5,937 nucleotides of DNA from an uncultured Rhodospirillales bacterium. GTDB taxonomy: Bacteria > Pseudomonadota > Alphaproteobacteria > Acetobacterales > Acetobacteraceae. A program made the position numbers and the translations under genes. The first letter of the stretch is position 1; every line of letters starts with the position of its first letter. The DNA is taken from NCBI GenBank assembly GCA_903844785.1, contig CAIMVB010000399.1, forward strand, positions 1 through 5,937, given 5' to 3'. The notes beneath the pieces are model-generated. The model did not search any database, was not told where the DNA came from, and saw only the letters and a list, made by a program, of their open reading frames with translations. Positions 1 through 5,937 of this stretch are shown in pieces.

Positions 1-255
1 ACCACCGATGACAATACCGAAGTCGGCGGCATTGCCGGCGAAAGGCTGCGGTCCATTGTTGAACGCATCGAACGCCTGGAAGAAGAAAAAAAGGCGCTGT
101 CGAGCGATATCAAGGATATTTTCGCGGAAGCGAAATCAGCCGGCTTTGATGTGAAGGTGCTGCGCGCCGTGATCCGCCTGCGCAAGCAGGAACCGGCGGA
201 AGTGGAAGAACAGGAAACGCTGCTGGATCTTTATCGCCGCGCGCTTGGGATGTAG
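1..255 (+). CDS. gapR: GapR family (DUF2312) DNA-binding protein, 5'-truncated by the window edge
   Basis: Frame 1 is open from the first base to a TAG at 253-255 and gives 84 residues; the start codon lies just outside the window. The protein is a small, charged, mostly helical polypeptide. The stretches RLRSIVERIERLEEEKK, DIKDIFAEAKSAGFDVK, LRAVIRLRKQE and LLDLYRRALG follow the Caulobacter GapR pattern along the whole length. Family members are about 85-90 residues, so only a few N-terminal residues are missing. Family knowledge: GapR is an abundant alphaproteobacterial nucleoid-associated protein that forms a clamp around AT-rich, overtwisted DNA and supports topoisomerase action during replication. 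The basic patch RLRKQ, which would face DNA, is kept. A hairpin overlaps its stop codon, so it probably ends its own transcript. Family assignment is confident; the cellular role is carried over from Caulobacter. Confidence 0.93.
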   Translation, partial: TTDDNTEVGGIAGERLRSIVERIERLEEEKKALSSDIKDIFAEAKSAGFDVKVLRAVIRLRKQEPAEVEEQETLLDLYRRALGM

Positions 256-271
256 GGGCTGCGCCCCCTAC
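252..271 (+). terminator. GC-rich hairpin overlapping the gapR stop codon, possible terminator
   Basis: The sequence GTAGGGG (252-258) pairs with CCCCTAC (265-271) to give a 7-bp stem around a 6-base loop. The upstream arm includes the TAG stop of gapR. What follows is pyrimidine-rich (CTTCAGCCTTCTG) but lacks a clean T run, so it is a weak intrinsic terminator at best. It could equally act as a 3'-end stabiliser with Rho-dependent termination. Confidence 0.4.
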
Positions 272-357
272 ACTTCAGCCTTCTGTACAATCTTTGGTGA
301 TGCGCTTGATCGTGCTTTCCCTGTTAGGTTGAGTGTGTAATGTTGTTTGCGCGGTTT

Positions 358-362
358 GGAGG
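358..362 (+). promoter_or_regulatory. Shine-Dalgarno GGAGG that sets the TTG start of the CheB/CheR kinase
   Basis: GGAGG at 358-362 lies 8 bases before the TTG codon at 371-373, which is ideal spacing. An in-frame TAA at 338-340 bounds the reading frame upstream, and the only earlier candidate start codons in frame are TTG at 347 and TTG at 356. The TTG at 347 has no purine-rich site before it, and the one at 356 overlaps the GGAGG itself. Starting at 371 places the first beta strand of the CheB domain (LFAAIGASAGG) at the very N terminus, as is usual in this family. Confidence 0.75.
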
Positions 363-370
363 CCGTTTAT

Positions 371-3300
371 TTGGATTCTGCACGTCTGTTTGCCGCCATC
401 GGCGCCTCAGCGGGGGGCATTGAACCGCTTCGCGCCCTCCTTCATGCCGCCATTCCTGGCAGCGGTGTCAGCTACATTGTGCAAATGCACCTTGATCCTG
501 ACCGCGAAAGTTCGCTCGCGGAAATACTCGCGCGGGATTGCGCCCTGCCGGTAGAAACCGCGCAGGATGGCCAGACTATCCTGCCGGATCACGTATTGGT
601 CATACCGCCCGGTGTGACGGCGGATATGCAGGAAGATAGGCTTATCCTGCTGCCGCAAGCCAAAACGCATCGGGATTTGCATCAGATTGATGGGTTGTTT
701 TCTGCGGTCGCTTTGGCTGCGAAGGAACGCGCCGTTGGTGTGGTGCTTTCAGGCTTTGGCACGGATGGTACGCTTGGCATCAAGGCCATCAAGGAACATG
801 GCGGCCTGACCATTGCCCAAGGTGGCGTGAATGATGCGCCGGGCTATCCTGATATGCCCAAAAGCGCGATCAGCGGTGGGCTGGTGGATCTGGTCTTGCC
901 AGCCAAGGATATTCCAGCCGCGCTTGCCGCCTATGCCAAGGGTTTTCAGGATCTGGCGCTGCTCACCTCAGAAAGCAGCCGGCAGCCTGCCGATGCGGCG
1001 CGTATCATGGCGGCGCGTCGGGCCATTTGCGATGTGCTGCGCCGCGACCTTGGGCATGATTTTTCGGGCTATAAGGAAAGCAGTTTTCTCCGCCGCGTGC
1101 AGCGCCGCATGCAGGTATTGCAGGTGGGCGATATCACCGATTACGCGCAAAAGCTGAGCGGTGACCATGAAGAAGCGCGGCAATTGCTGCGTGATCTGCT
1201 GATTAACGTGACGGATTTTTTCCGCGACAAGGATGCCTTTGCGAGCCTTGCCGAAAAAATCATTCCCGCCCTGTTCAAAGGCAAAGGGGCGGAAGATTCG
1301 GTGCGCATCTGGGTGCCTGGCTGCGCCACAGGTGAAGAAGCCTATTCCATTGCGATGCTATTGAGCGAATATGCCGCTGGCCTGCGCAGCCCGCCAAGAT
1401 TGCAGATCTTCGCCACAGATATTGATGAAAACGCGCTGCAAATTGCTCGCGCTGGGCATTACACAATCGCGCAATTGGATGCGGTGCCGCCTGAGCGGCT
1501 GGAACGCTTCTTTCAGCGTTCAGGTTCTGGCCGTGTGATTACGCAGGCCATCCGCGATATTTGCACTTTTTCGGTCCATAATTTGTTGCGCGACCCGCCC
1601 TTTTCCAAATTGGATCTGGTTTCTTGCAGGAATTTGCTGATTTATCTTGACGCTGAGACCCAGAAGGAAGTCTTCCCGCTATTTCATTTTGCCCTTCGGC
1701 CAAGCGGCTTCCTGTTTTTGGGTGGGGCTGAAAGTGCCGGCCAATTCGGCGATTTGTTCCGCCCTGTTGATAAGCAATTCCGCCTTTACCAGCGCCGCGA
1801 TCACGCGCCGCGCCTGCATCGCCTGCCCATGCCAAGCCTAACGCCCGGTTTTCGTATGCCGCCGCGCGCCCTGCCGCCGCAGCCCGGCGATATGGGCCGC
1901 GCCATTCGATCAAGCGCGGATGCCGCCATTCTTGAACGCTTCGCCCCCGCCCATGTGGTAATCAATCAGGAAGGGGAGATTATTCATTTCTCCGCCCATA
2001 CGGGCCGCTTTCTGGAACCGGCTGCGGGCCAGCCCACGCGGAGCCTATTGGCTTTGGCGCGGCGTGGCTTGCGGCTGGATTTACGCACCGCCATGCAGGA
2101 AGCCTTGCAGACTAGGCGCGTGGTATCCCGCCTGGGGCTTGATCCTGAAGGAATAGGCAAGTCGGGCCGGGTTGGCATTACCGTTGAACCGCTTGCCGAT
2201 GCAGATCCGACGGAACCGCTTTTCCTGGTGGTATTCCACGAAATGGATGCGCCGGAAGTGGCCCCTGCACCAGCACCCGGTACTGTGGAAGCCGCGGCCG
2301 CGGCCGCTGAACGCGAATTGCGCGACACCCGCGAAAGACTGCAAACCCTGATCGAGGAATATGAAACCGCGGTTGAGGAATTGCGTTCAAGCAATGAAGA
2401 ACTCGTCTCAGTAAATGAGGAATTGCAATCCGCGAATGAGGAGTTGGAAACCTCCAAGGAGGAACAGCAATCCGTCAATGAGGAATTGCAAACGGTCAAT
2501 CAGGAATTGCAGGCCAAGGTTGAAGAATTGGATCGTACCAATTCGGATATGCGTAATCTATTTGACGCAAGCAGCCCGGCCACGATCATTTTAAGCAATG
2601 ACCTGCTGATTCGCGGTTTCACGCCGGCGGTGAAGGATTTGTTCAACCTATTGCCTTCAGACCGCGGCAGACCATTCCAGGATATAGCGGGTTCGCTTGG
2701 CACGGCCCCGCTACTGGCTGATGCGAAGGCTGTGCTGGCCGGTGCCAAGCCGCCTGAGCGGCGCCTTTCCAGCCGGGATAATACCGCGCATTACCTGCTG
2801 CGCAGCCAGCCTTACTTGAATGGCGAAGGCAATGCGGATGGTGTGTTGCTGACACTGCTGGATGTGACGCAATTGGTTGAAGCGGTGGAAGCGCGTGAAC
2901 AGCAAAGTTTGCTGGTGAATGAATTGAACCATCGTGTGCGCAATATGCTGCAAGTGGTTATGGGCCTGACCCGCCAGACGCTCCGGGAAGATAGGCCACC
3001 GGAAGAATTCGGTAAATTGCTGACGGGACGAATGCTGTCCCTTTCACGGTCTTATCAAATCATCGCGGAGGAAGATTGGGGCGATGTGATGCTGCAAGAT
3101 TTGGTAAAGCAGCAACTTGACCCGCATCTATCAGCACCGGAACGTGCCAGCGTGACGGGACCGGAAATGATCGTCTCTCCTGCGGGGGCTGTGGCGCTTG
3201 GCCTTGTGCTGCATGAATTGGCGACAAATGCGGTGAAATATGGTGCGCTTTCAGACGCAGCGGGCAAGGTTGCTGTTTCCTGGATGATCATGGCTGAAGG

Positions 3301-3511
3301 CGCAGACCGCCATGTCAGGCTGAAATGGCGTGAAAGCGGCGGCCCATTGGTTGAAACCATGGAACGCAAAGGTTTTGGAACCGGGCTGATCAAAGGGCAG
3401 GTGGAACGCGCCCTTAAGGGCAGCCTTGCCCTGACCTATGGCGCGGAAGGTTTCGCCGCAGTAATGACCATTCCGCTGGATGCGACGCCGCGGATGATTT
3501 CAGCGGCGTAA
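371..3511 (+). CDS. Hybrid CheB methylesterase - CheR methyltransferase - PAS - HWE sensor histidine kinase
   Basis: A cytoplasmic multidomain signalling protein of 1046 residues from a TTG start with good GGAGG spacing; no membrane segment or signal peptide is visible. Residues 1-190 are a CheB catalytic domain with the Ser-His-Asp triad visible as S13 (GASAGG), H40 (QMHLDPD) and D132 (GFGTDGT), but no receiver domain. Residues 218-475 are CheR, with INVTDFFRD (278-286), the SAM-binding GCATGEEAYS from 317, HNLLRDPPF from 403 and CRNLLIYLD from 419. Residues 514-626 look PAS-like; 626-646 are an Ala/Pro linker; 647-726 a coiled coil of NEELQ-type heptads; 727-840 a second PAS-like region. 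The kinase has phospho-acceptor H854 (ELNHRVRN), H948 and N953 (HELATNAVKYG), the W986-R-E988 motif that defines HWE kinases, and the ATP-lid motif GFGTGLI (1001-1007). Inferred role: a ligand- or redox-responsive kinase that may also act on receptor methylation. No cognate regulator, chemoreceptor or CheA lies in the window, so the target is unknown. Confidence 0.93.
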   Translation: MDSARLFAAIGASAGGIEPLRALLHAAIPGSGVSYIVQMHLDPDRESSLAEILARDCALPVETAQDGQTILPDHVLVIPPGVTADMQEDRLILLPQAKTHRDLHQIDGLFSAVALAAKERAVGVVLSGFGTDGTLGIKAIKEHGGLTIAQGGVNDAPGYPDMPKSAISGGLVDLVLPAKDIPAALAAYAKGFQDLALLTSESSRQPADAARIMAARRAICDVLRRDLGHDFSGYKESSFLRRVQRRMQVLQVGDITDYAQKLSGDHEEARQLLRDLLINVTDFFRDKDAFASLAEKIIPALFKGKGAEDSVRIWVPGCATGEEAYSIAMLLSEYAAGLRSPPRLQIFATDIDENALQIARAGHYTIAQLDAVPPERLERFFQRSGSGRVITQAIRDICTFSVHNLLRDPPFSKLDLVSCRNLLIYLDAETQKEVFPLFHFALRPSGFLFLGGAESAGQFGDLFRPVDKQFRLYQRRDHAPRLHRLPMPSLTPGFRMPPRALPPQPGDMGRAIRSSADAAILERFAPAHVVINQEGEIIHFSAHTGRFLEPAAGQPTRSLLALARRGLRLDLRTAMQEALQTRRVVSRLGLDPEGIGKSGRVGITVEPLADADPTEPLFLVVFHEMDAPEVAPAPAPGTVEAAAAAAERELRDTRERLQTLIEEYETAVEELRSSNEELVSVNEELQSANEELETSKEEQQSVNEELQTVNQELQAKVEELDRTNSDMRNLFDASSPATIILSNDLLIRGFTPAVKDLFNLLPSDRGRPFQDIAGSLGTAPLLADAKAVLAGAKPPERRLSSRDNTAHYLLRSQPYLNGEGNADGVLLTLLDVTQLVEAVEAREQQSLLVNELNHRVRNMLQVVMGLTRQTLREDRPPEEFGKLLTGRMLSLSRSYQIIAEEDWGDVMLQDLVKQQLDPHLSAPERASVTGPEMIVSPAGAVALGLVLHELATNAVKYGALSDAAGKVAVSWMIMAEGADRHVRLKWRESGGPLVETMERKGFGTGLIKGQVERALKGSLALTYGAEGFAAVMTIPLDATPRMISAA
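2309..2548 (+). repeat. Heptad-repeat coiled-coil segment within the hybrid kinase
   Basis: This part of the gene encodes residues 647-726, a continuous charged helix. Seven-residue units SSNEELV, SVNEELQ, SANEELE, SVNEELQ and TVNQELQ follow one another, with one degenerate unit (TSKEEQQ) between. The underlying DNA is repetitive too: AATGAGGAATTGCAA occurs at about 2414 and again at about 2477, with variants between. This NEELQ block is characteristic of CheB/CheR-PAS hybrid proteins and probably forms a parallel dimeric signalling helix between the CheR part and the kinase. Confidence 0.85.
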
Positions 3512-3517
3512 GCGCTG
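3501..3517 (+). terminator. Small hairpin over the kinase stop codon, weak
   Basis: CAGCG (3501-3505) and CGCTG (3513-3517) can form a 5-bp stem with a 7-base loop holding the TAA stop. No T run follows. It may contribute to 3'-end formation together with the stronger palindrome just downstream, but alone it is poor evidence. Confidence 0.2.
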
Positions 3518-3518
3518 C

Positions 3519-5783
3519 CTATTCCAGGCCAGCGCGGCGCTGGCCCGTAGAATTGCGGCTACGCACGTAATGATCGGTGCCTGCGCCCGGATTGTTCAAA
3601 TAGAACTCATCGCGCGGGAAAACATCCGTCAGCGGCGGTTCCTGGCGTTGTTGGCCCGGCAGCCAGCGCAGCGGTGATCCAGCGAACATGCTGGCCCAAT
3701 CGCCAAATTGCGTATTGCCCGAATGCAGATGCGCGACATGCGCCGGCTTGGCGAATTCCGCCGTTAGCCGGGAAGGGTCGAAAGGAATCGGGTCATTCGA
3801 CCCGATCATGACGCCCGCCGGCATGAGCAGCAAAGCATGAGGAAATACAGCGGCGAAGGTTTCCACCGCGCGTTGAGTTGGCGCCCATTGAATGTAAAGC
3901 CCGCCCGGCGCCAAACGCCGGCGTGCCTGGTCGATGAATTCCGCGCTGTAAAGCAGGCCCGAATGGGATCCTTCCGGCAAAATCGCATCGGCTTCAATAA
4001 TGTCGTAGCGCGTCTCTTCCTTGGCCAGCGTGCGGCGCCCATCGCCATATTCCATCTGCCAGCGCTGATCCTTGAACATCCGCGCAATGGGGCCTTCAGG
4101 ATATTGGCGGCCAATTTCTTCAAGCGCCGTCAGCACGGGGGCAACCAATTCAATGGCGCGGATTTGGCTTTCCGGCCTGATACCCGCAGCCCAAGGGGTA
4201 CCGCCGCTGCCAACCCCGATCACCAGCACATTTGTGGGGTTGGGGTGAATCAGTGGCCCCACCGCGCCCAGAAATTGATGAATGGGCAGAAAGGGAATGC
4301 GTCCTTGGCTGAAGCCCTGGATGAAGAAGGGGCCTTCGGCCACGCCATCCGAAGCCTTGCTGTCGCGGAAGAAGGCAACGCCGGAACGATCTTCTGCCCA
4401 GGCCACCATATGGCCCGGCCCTTCCGCATGCATACGCGACCAAAGCCCGGCATTGCCCGGCATGACCACAAGCGCAATGGCGGTTGCCACTGCCAGCCCA
4501 CCTTCCACCTGCCGCCGCCAACCACCATGCCAAAGCCAGCCCAGCAGCAGCAGCAGCGACAGCACCGCGAGTAGCTTGAGCGTCCCGGCCGTGCCCAGGA
4601 AATGCAGCGTGATTAGCCCAGTGACGATGGACCCTGCCGCATTGCCGGCAATATTGGCCAATTGCACCCAGCCGACGCGCGTGCCGACACTCGCCAAATC
4701 CTGCTGCACAGCGCGCTGCACAAAAGCGAAGGTCATGCCAATCAGGAAGGAAGGCGGGCCAACTACCACCACGGCCAGGAAGATCATCATGGCCAGCGCC
4801 CCGCCATGCAGGCGCATATGGTCCACCGCCATCAGATCAGCGATGGGCCAATAGGGCATGGCAAGCCAAAGCGCCGCCAGCAGCAGCGTTGCCAGGACAA
4901 AGCCAGCGCCTTGGGTGATGAAAAATGCCGGGCGAGGGTCCTTCAAGCCGCGCACCATGCGCGCTGCCACCGCCATGCCAAGCCCATCCGCCAGCAGGAA
5001 AATCCCAAGCACGGTCGGGAAAAGATAGGCGTGGTATTGCCCCACCTGGCCCATGATGCGGACCCAGAGGATTTCCAGCGCCACAATCACATAGCCGGAT
5101 AGAAAGACCAGGAAACACCACAAGGGCAGGCTACCAAACGGCGCATCCCCATCCTTGCTCGCAGGGCTGGGCGCGGGCAGGGGAAGGCCACGGAGTTGCG
5201 GCAGCATGGAAAGCGCGACCAGCGCAGCGAAAATCTCAAGCCCCGCCGCAAGCCAAAGCGCGCCGACAAAGCCAAGATTACCCACCAGCAGCCAGCCGCC
5301 CAGCAGCGCGCCAAGCCCGGCGCCGAAGGTATTCAACCCGTAAAGCGTGCCGATGCGTTCTGCCACCGTATCCAAAGCCGTTGATACCGCGCGCGCCAAA
5401 AGCGGCAGGGAAGCGCCCATCAGCGTTGTTGGCAGCACAAGCCCGGCGAAGCAAAGCGCGAAGATCATCGCCGGGTCATCCACCACCCCGGCCAAATCTG
5501 TCGCCAGCCAATCATAAAGGAATGCCTTGGACAGCAGCGCGAAAAGCCCCACCCCGGTTTCCGCCAGCGCAAAGCCAATCAAAGCGCGGGCCGGCGTGAT
5601 GCGGTCCGCGATTTTGGCGCCAATGATCGAACCAATGCCAAGCCCGGCCAGGAAGGCACCAACCACAAGGGCGGCAGAAATCGTGTCAGAACCCGCGAAA
5701 ATGCCAAGCATGCGCTGCCAGACAATCTGGCACAGCAGCGCGGCAAAGCCCGACGCGAAAAAGGCAACGGCCAAACGAGGCAT
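3519..5783 (-). CDS. Fused multi-pass membrane protein / spermidine-synthase-like protein
   Basis: A 754-residue protein from an ATG at 5783-5781 to a TAG at 3521-3519. An in-frame TGA 31 bases upstream (5816-5814) with no other start between fixes the ATG. Residues 1 to about 442 hold about 12-13 hydrophobic segments. The membrane part is internally duplicated: SG-x6-QIVWQR (11-24) matches SG-x6-EILWVR (229-242), and NTFGAGLG (151-158) matches NIAGNAAG (377-384). Residues from about 455 are a spermidine-synthase-like Rossmann domain: VLVIGVGSGG (519-528), acidic E545, GDG (580-582), YDIIEADAILP (593-603) and LYSAEFI (611-617). D599 aligns with the catalytic Asp of spermidine synthases, but the second Asp of their D-x-x-D-P motif is L602. 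This fits the widespread 'fused MFS/spermidine synthase' family, whose substrate is mostly unknown. Aminopropyl transfer is therefore unproven; a membrane-linked role on a polyamine-like or other small molecule is only inference. It converges with the kinase gene, 7 bases apart. Confidence 0.9.
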   Translation of the reverse strand: MPRLAVAFFASGFAALLCQIVWQRMLGIFAGSDTISAALVVGAFLAGLGIGSIIGAKIADRITPARALIGFALAETGVGLFALLSKAFLYDWLATDLAGVVDDPAMIFALCFAGLVLPTTLMGASLPLLARAVSTALDTVAERIGTLYGLNTFGAGLGALLGGWLLVGNLGFVGALWLAAGLEIFAALVALSMLPQLRGLPLPAPSPASKDGDAPFGSLPLWCFLVFLSGYVIVALEILWVRIMGQVGQYHAYLFPTVLGIFLLADGLGMAVAARMVRGLKDPRPAFFITQGAGFVLATLLLAALWLAMPYWPIADLMAVDHMRLHGGALAMMIFLAVVVVGPPSFLIGMTFAFVQRAVQQDLASVGTRVGWVQLANIAGNAAGSIVTGLITLHFLGTAGTLKLLAVLSLLLLLGWLWHGGWRRQVEGGLAVATAIALVVMPGNAGLWSRMHAEGPGHMVAWAEDRSGVAFFRDSKASDGVAEGPFFIQGFSQGRIPFLPIHQFLGAVGPLIHPNPTNVLVIGVGSGGTPWAAGIRPESQIRAIELVAPVLTALEEIGRQYPEGPIARMFKDQRWQMEYGDGRRTLAKEETRYDIIEADAILPEGSHSGLLYSAEFIDQARRRLAPGGLYIQWAPTQRAVETFAAVFPHALLLMPAGVMIGSNDPIPFDPSRLTAEFAKPAHVAHLHSGNTQFGDWASMFAGSPLRWLPGQQRQEPPLTDVFPRDEFYLNNPGAGTDHYVRSRNSTGQRRAGLE
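3527..3545. terminator. Perfect GC palindrome at the convergent gene junction, possible bidirectional 3'-end hairpin
   Basis: GGCCAGCG (3527-3534), loop CGG, CGCTGGCC (3538-3545) is a perfect 8-bp inverted repeat. It sits 15 bases past the kinase stop and inside the last codons of the opposite-strand membrane protein gene, encoding its C-terminal QRRAGL. Being symmetric it would fold in both transcripts. No T run follows on either strand, so a classic intrinsic terminator is not shown; it could be a Rho-independent-like pause or an exonuclease block. Confidence 0.4.
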
Positions 5784-5793
5784 GACCGGAAAG

Positions 5794-5800
5794 CTCCCCC
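5794..5800 (-). promoter_or_regulatory. Ribosome binding site of the fused membrane protein gene
   Basis: Read on the minus strand, GGGGGAG (5800-5794) precedes the ATG at 5783 by 10 bases. This is slightly long but workable spacing, and it supports the chosen start, which is also the only one available downstream of the in-frame TGA at 5816-5814. Confidence 0.6.
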
Positions 5801-5833
5801 AGAGGCGGCGATTTCACCGCATTGTGATTGGTG

Positions 5834-5866
5834 GGCGCAAATTACGGCGAAATTACCGCAAGGCAA
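5834..5866 (-). promoter_or_regulatory. Candidate promoter/operator with tandem AAATTAC repeats upstream of the fused membrane protein gene
   Basis: On the plus strand GGCGCAAATTAC (5834-5845) is followed directly by GGCGAAATTAC (5846-5856), so AAATTAC recurs with an 11-base period, about one helical turn. On the minus strand this region also holds TTGCCT (5866-5861) and TAATTT (5844-5839) separated by 16 bases, a weak sigma-70-like pair that would give a leader of about 50 bases. The AT-rich pair stands out in GC-rich surroundings. Either promoter elements or a small regulator site would fit; I recognise no known operator. Confidence 0.28.
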
Positions 5867-5937
5867 GCCCCGCATCTTGCCCGAAACCGCCCCTCGGCGC
5901 TGGCTGCGCCCCGACCCGCCAAGTGGAGAGTCGGCAA

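Noticed and set aside
286..291. TACAAT upstream of the kinase gene as a -10 promoter element.
   Set aside because: The expected -35 position falls in the GC hairpin after gapR and shows no TTGACA-like match. No GGAAC...CGTT EcfG-type promoter was seen either, so the kinase promoter stays unassigned.
333..554. Short plus-strand frame overlapping the start of the kinase gene.
   Set aside because: It overlaps the conserved CheB N terminus in another frame, has no family resemblance and no convincing ribosome binding site.
2291..2307. GC-only string GCCGCGGCCGCGGCCGC that looks like a palindromic regulatory site.
   Set aside because: It is in frame and encodes most of a six-alanine linker between the first PAS-like region and the coiled coil; coding composition explains it.
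1984..2499. A 171-codon minus-strand open frame with a Ser-rich product.
   Set aside because: It is the antisense of the repetitive coiled-coil and adjoining PAS region; the Ser/Asn runs come from the complement of the GAGGAATTG-type repeats.
4543..4557. CAGCAG trinucleotide run as a microsatellite.
   Set aside because: It is short and encodes a leucine run in a membrane helix of the fused protein, so ordinary coding composition is enough.
3837..4574. A 245-codon open frame on the plus strand opposite the fused membrane protein gene.
   Set aside because: It lies wholly antisense to a gene with clear family motifs, and its product is a low-complexity Arg/His/Pro/Gln-rich string with no recognisable domain; typical of shadow frames in GC-rich DNA.
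5896..5910. GGCGC-TGGCT-GCGCC hairpin near the right edge as a terminator of a neighbouring gene.
   Set aside because: Only a 5-bp stem, no T run, and no neighbouring coding sequence visible in the remaining bases to which it could belong.

Overview
The window looks like ordinary chromosome from an alphaproteobacterium. The evidence is a GapR/DUF2312 gene, a family typical of that class; an HWE-type histidine kinase, a family enriched in that class; and fairly GC-rich sequence. I cannot place it more precisely. A Rhodospirillales-like lineage would fit, but that is only an impression.

Layout. (1) Positions 1-255, plus strand: the 3' part of a small GapR/DUF2312 nucleoid-associated protein gene, missing only its first few codons. 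(2) 256-370: a short spacer with a GC-rich hairpin overlapping the gapR stop and, at its end, a strong Shine-Dalgarno. (3) 371-3511, plus strand: a very large sensory protein of about 1046 residues. In order it has a CheB-type methylesterase, a CheR-type methyltransferase, a PAS-like region, a long heptad-repeat coiled coil, a second PAS-like region and an HWE histidine kinase. It most likely starts at a TTG codon. (4) 3519-5783, minus strand: a 754-residue membrane protein with a multi-pass transporter-like N-terminal part fused to a spermidine-synthase-like methyltransferase-fold domain. It converges tail to tail with the kinase gene, with only 7 bases between the stop codons. (5) 5784-5937: the leader of the membrane protein gene, with a tandem 11-base-spaced repeat and no visible gene.

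How the genes relate. The kinase gene follows gapR on the same strand, but the spacer and hairpin suggest separate units. The membrane protein gene is convergent and so independently transcribed. No chemoreceptor, CheA/CheW or response regulator lies in the window, so the kinase is an orphan here and its partner is unknown.

I see no mobile element, CRISPR array, tRNA, rRNA or clear sign of recent transfer, and no strong case for a wholly new system. The most notable points are the architecture and intact motifs of the hybrid kinase, its TTG start, the changed active-site position in the spermidine-synthase-like domain, the internal duplication of the membrane part, and the perfect palindrome at the convergent junction.
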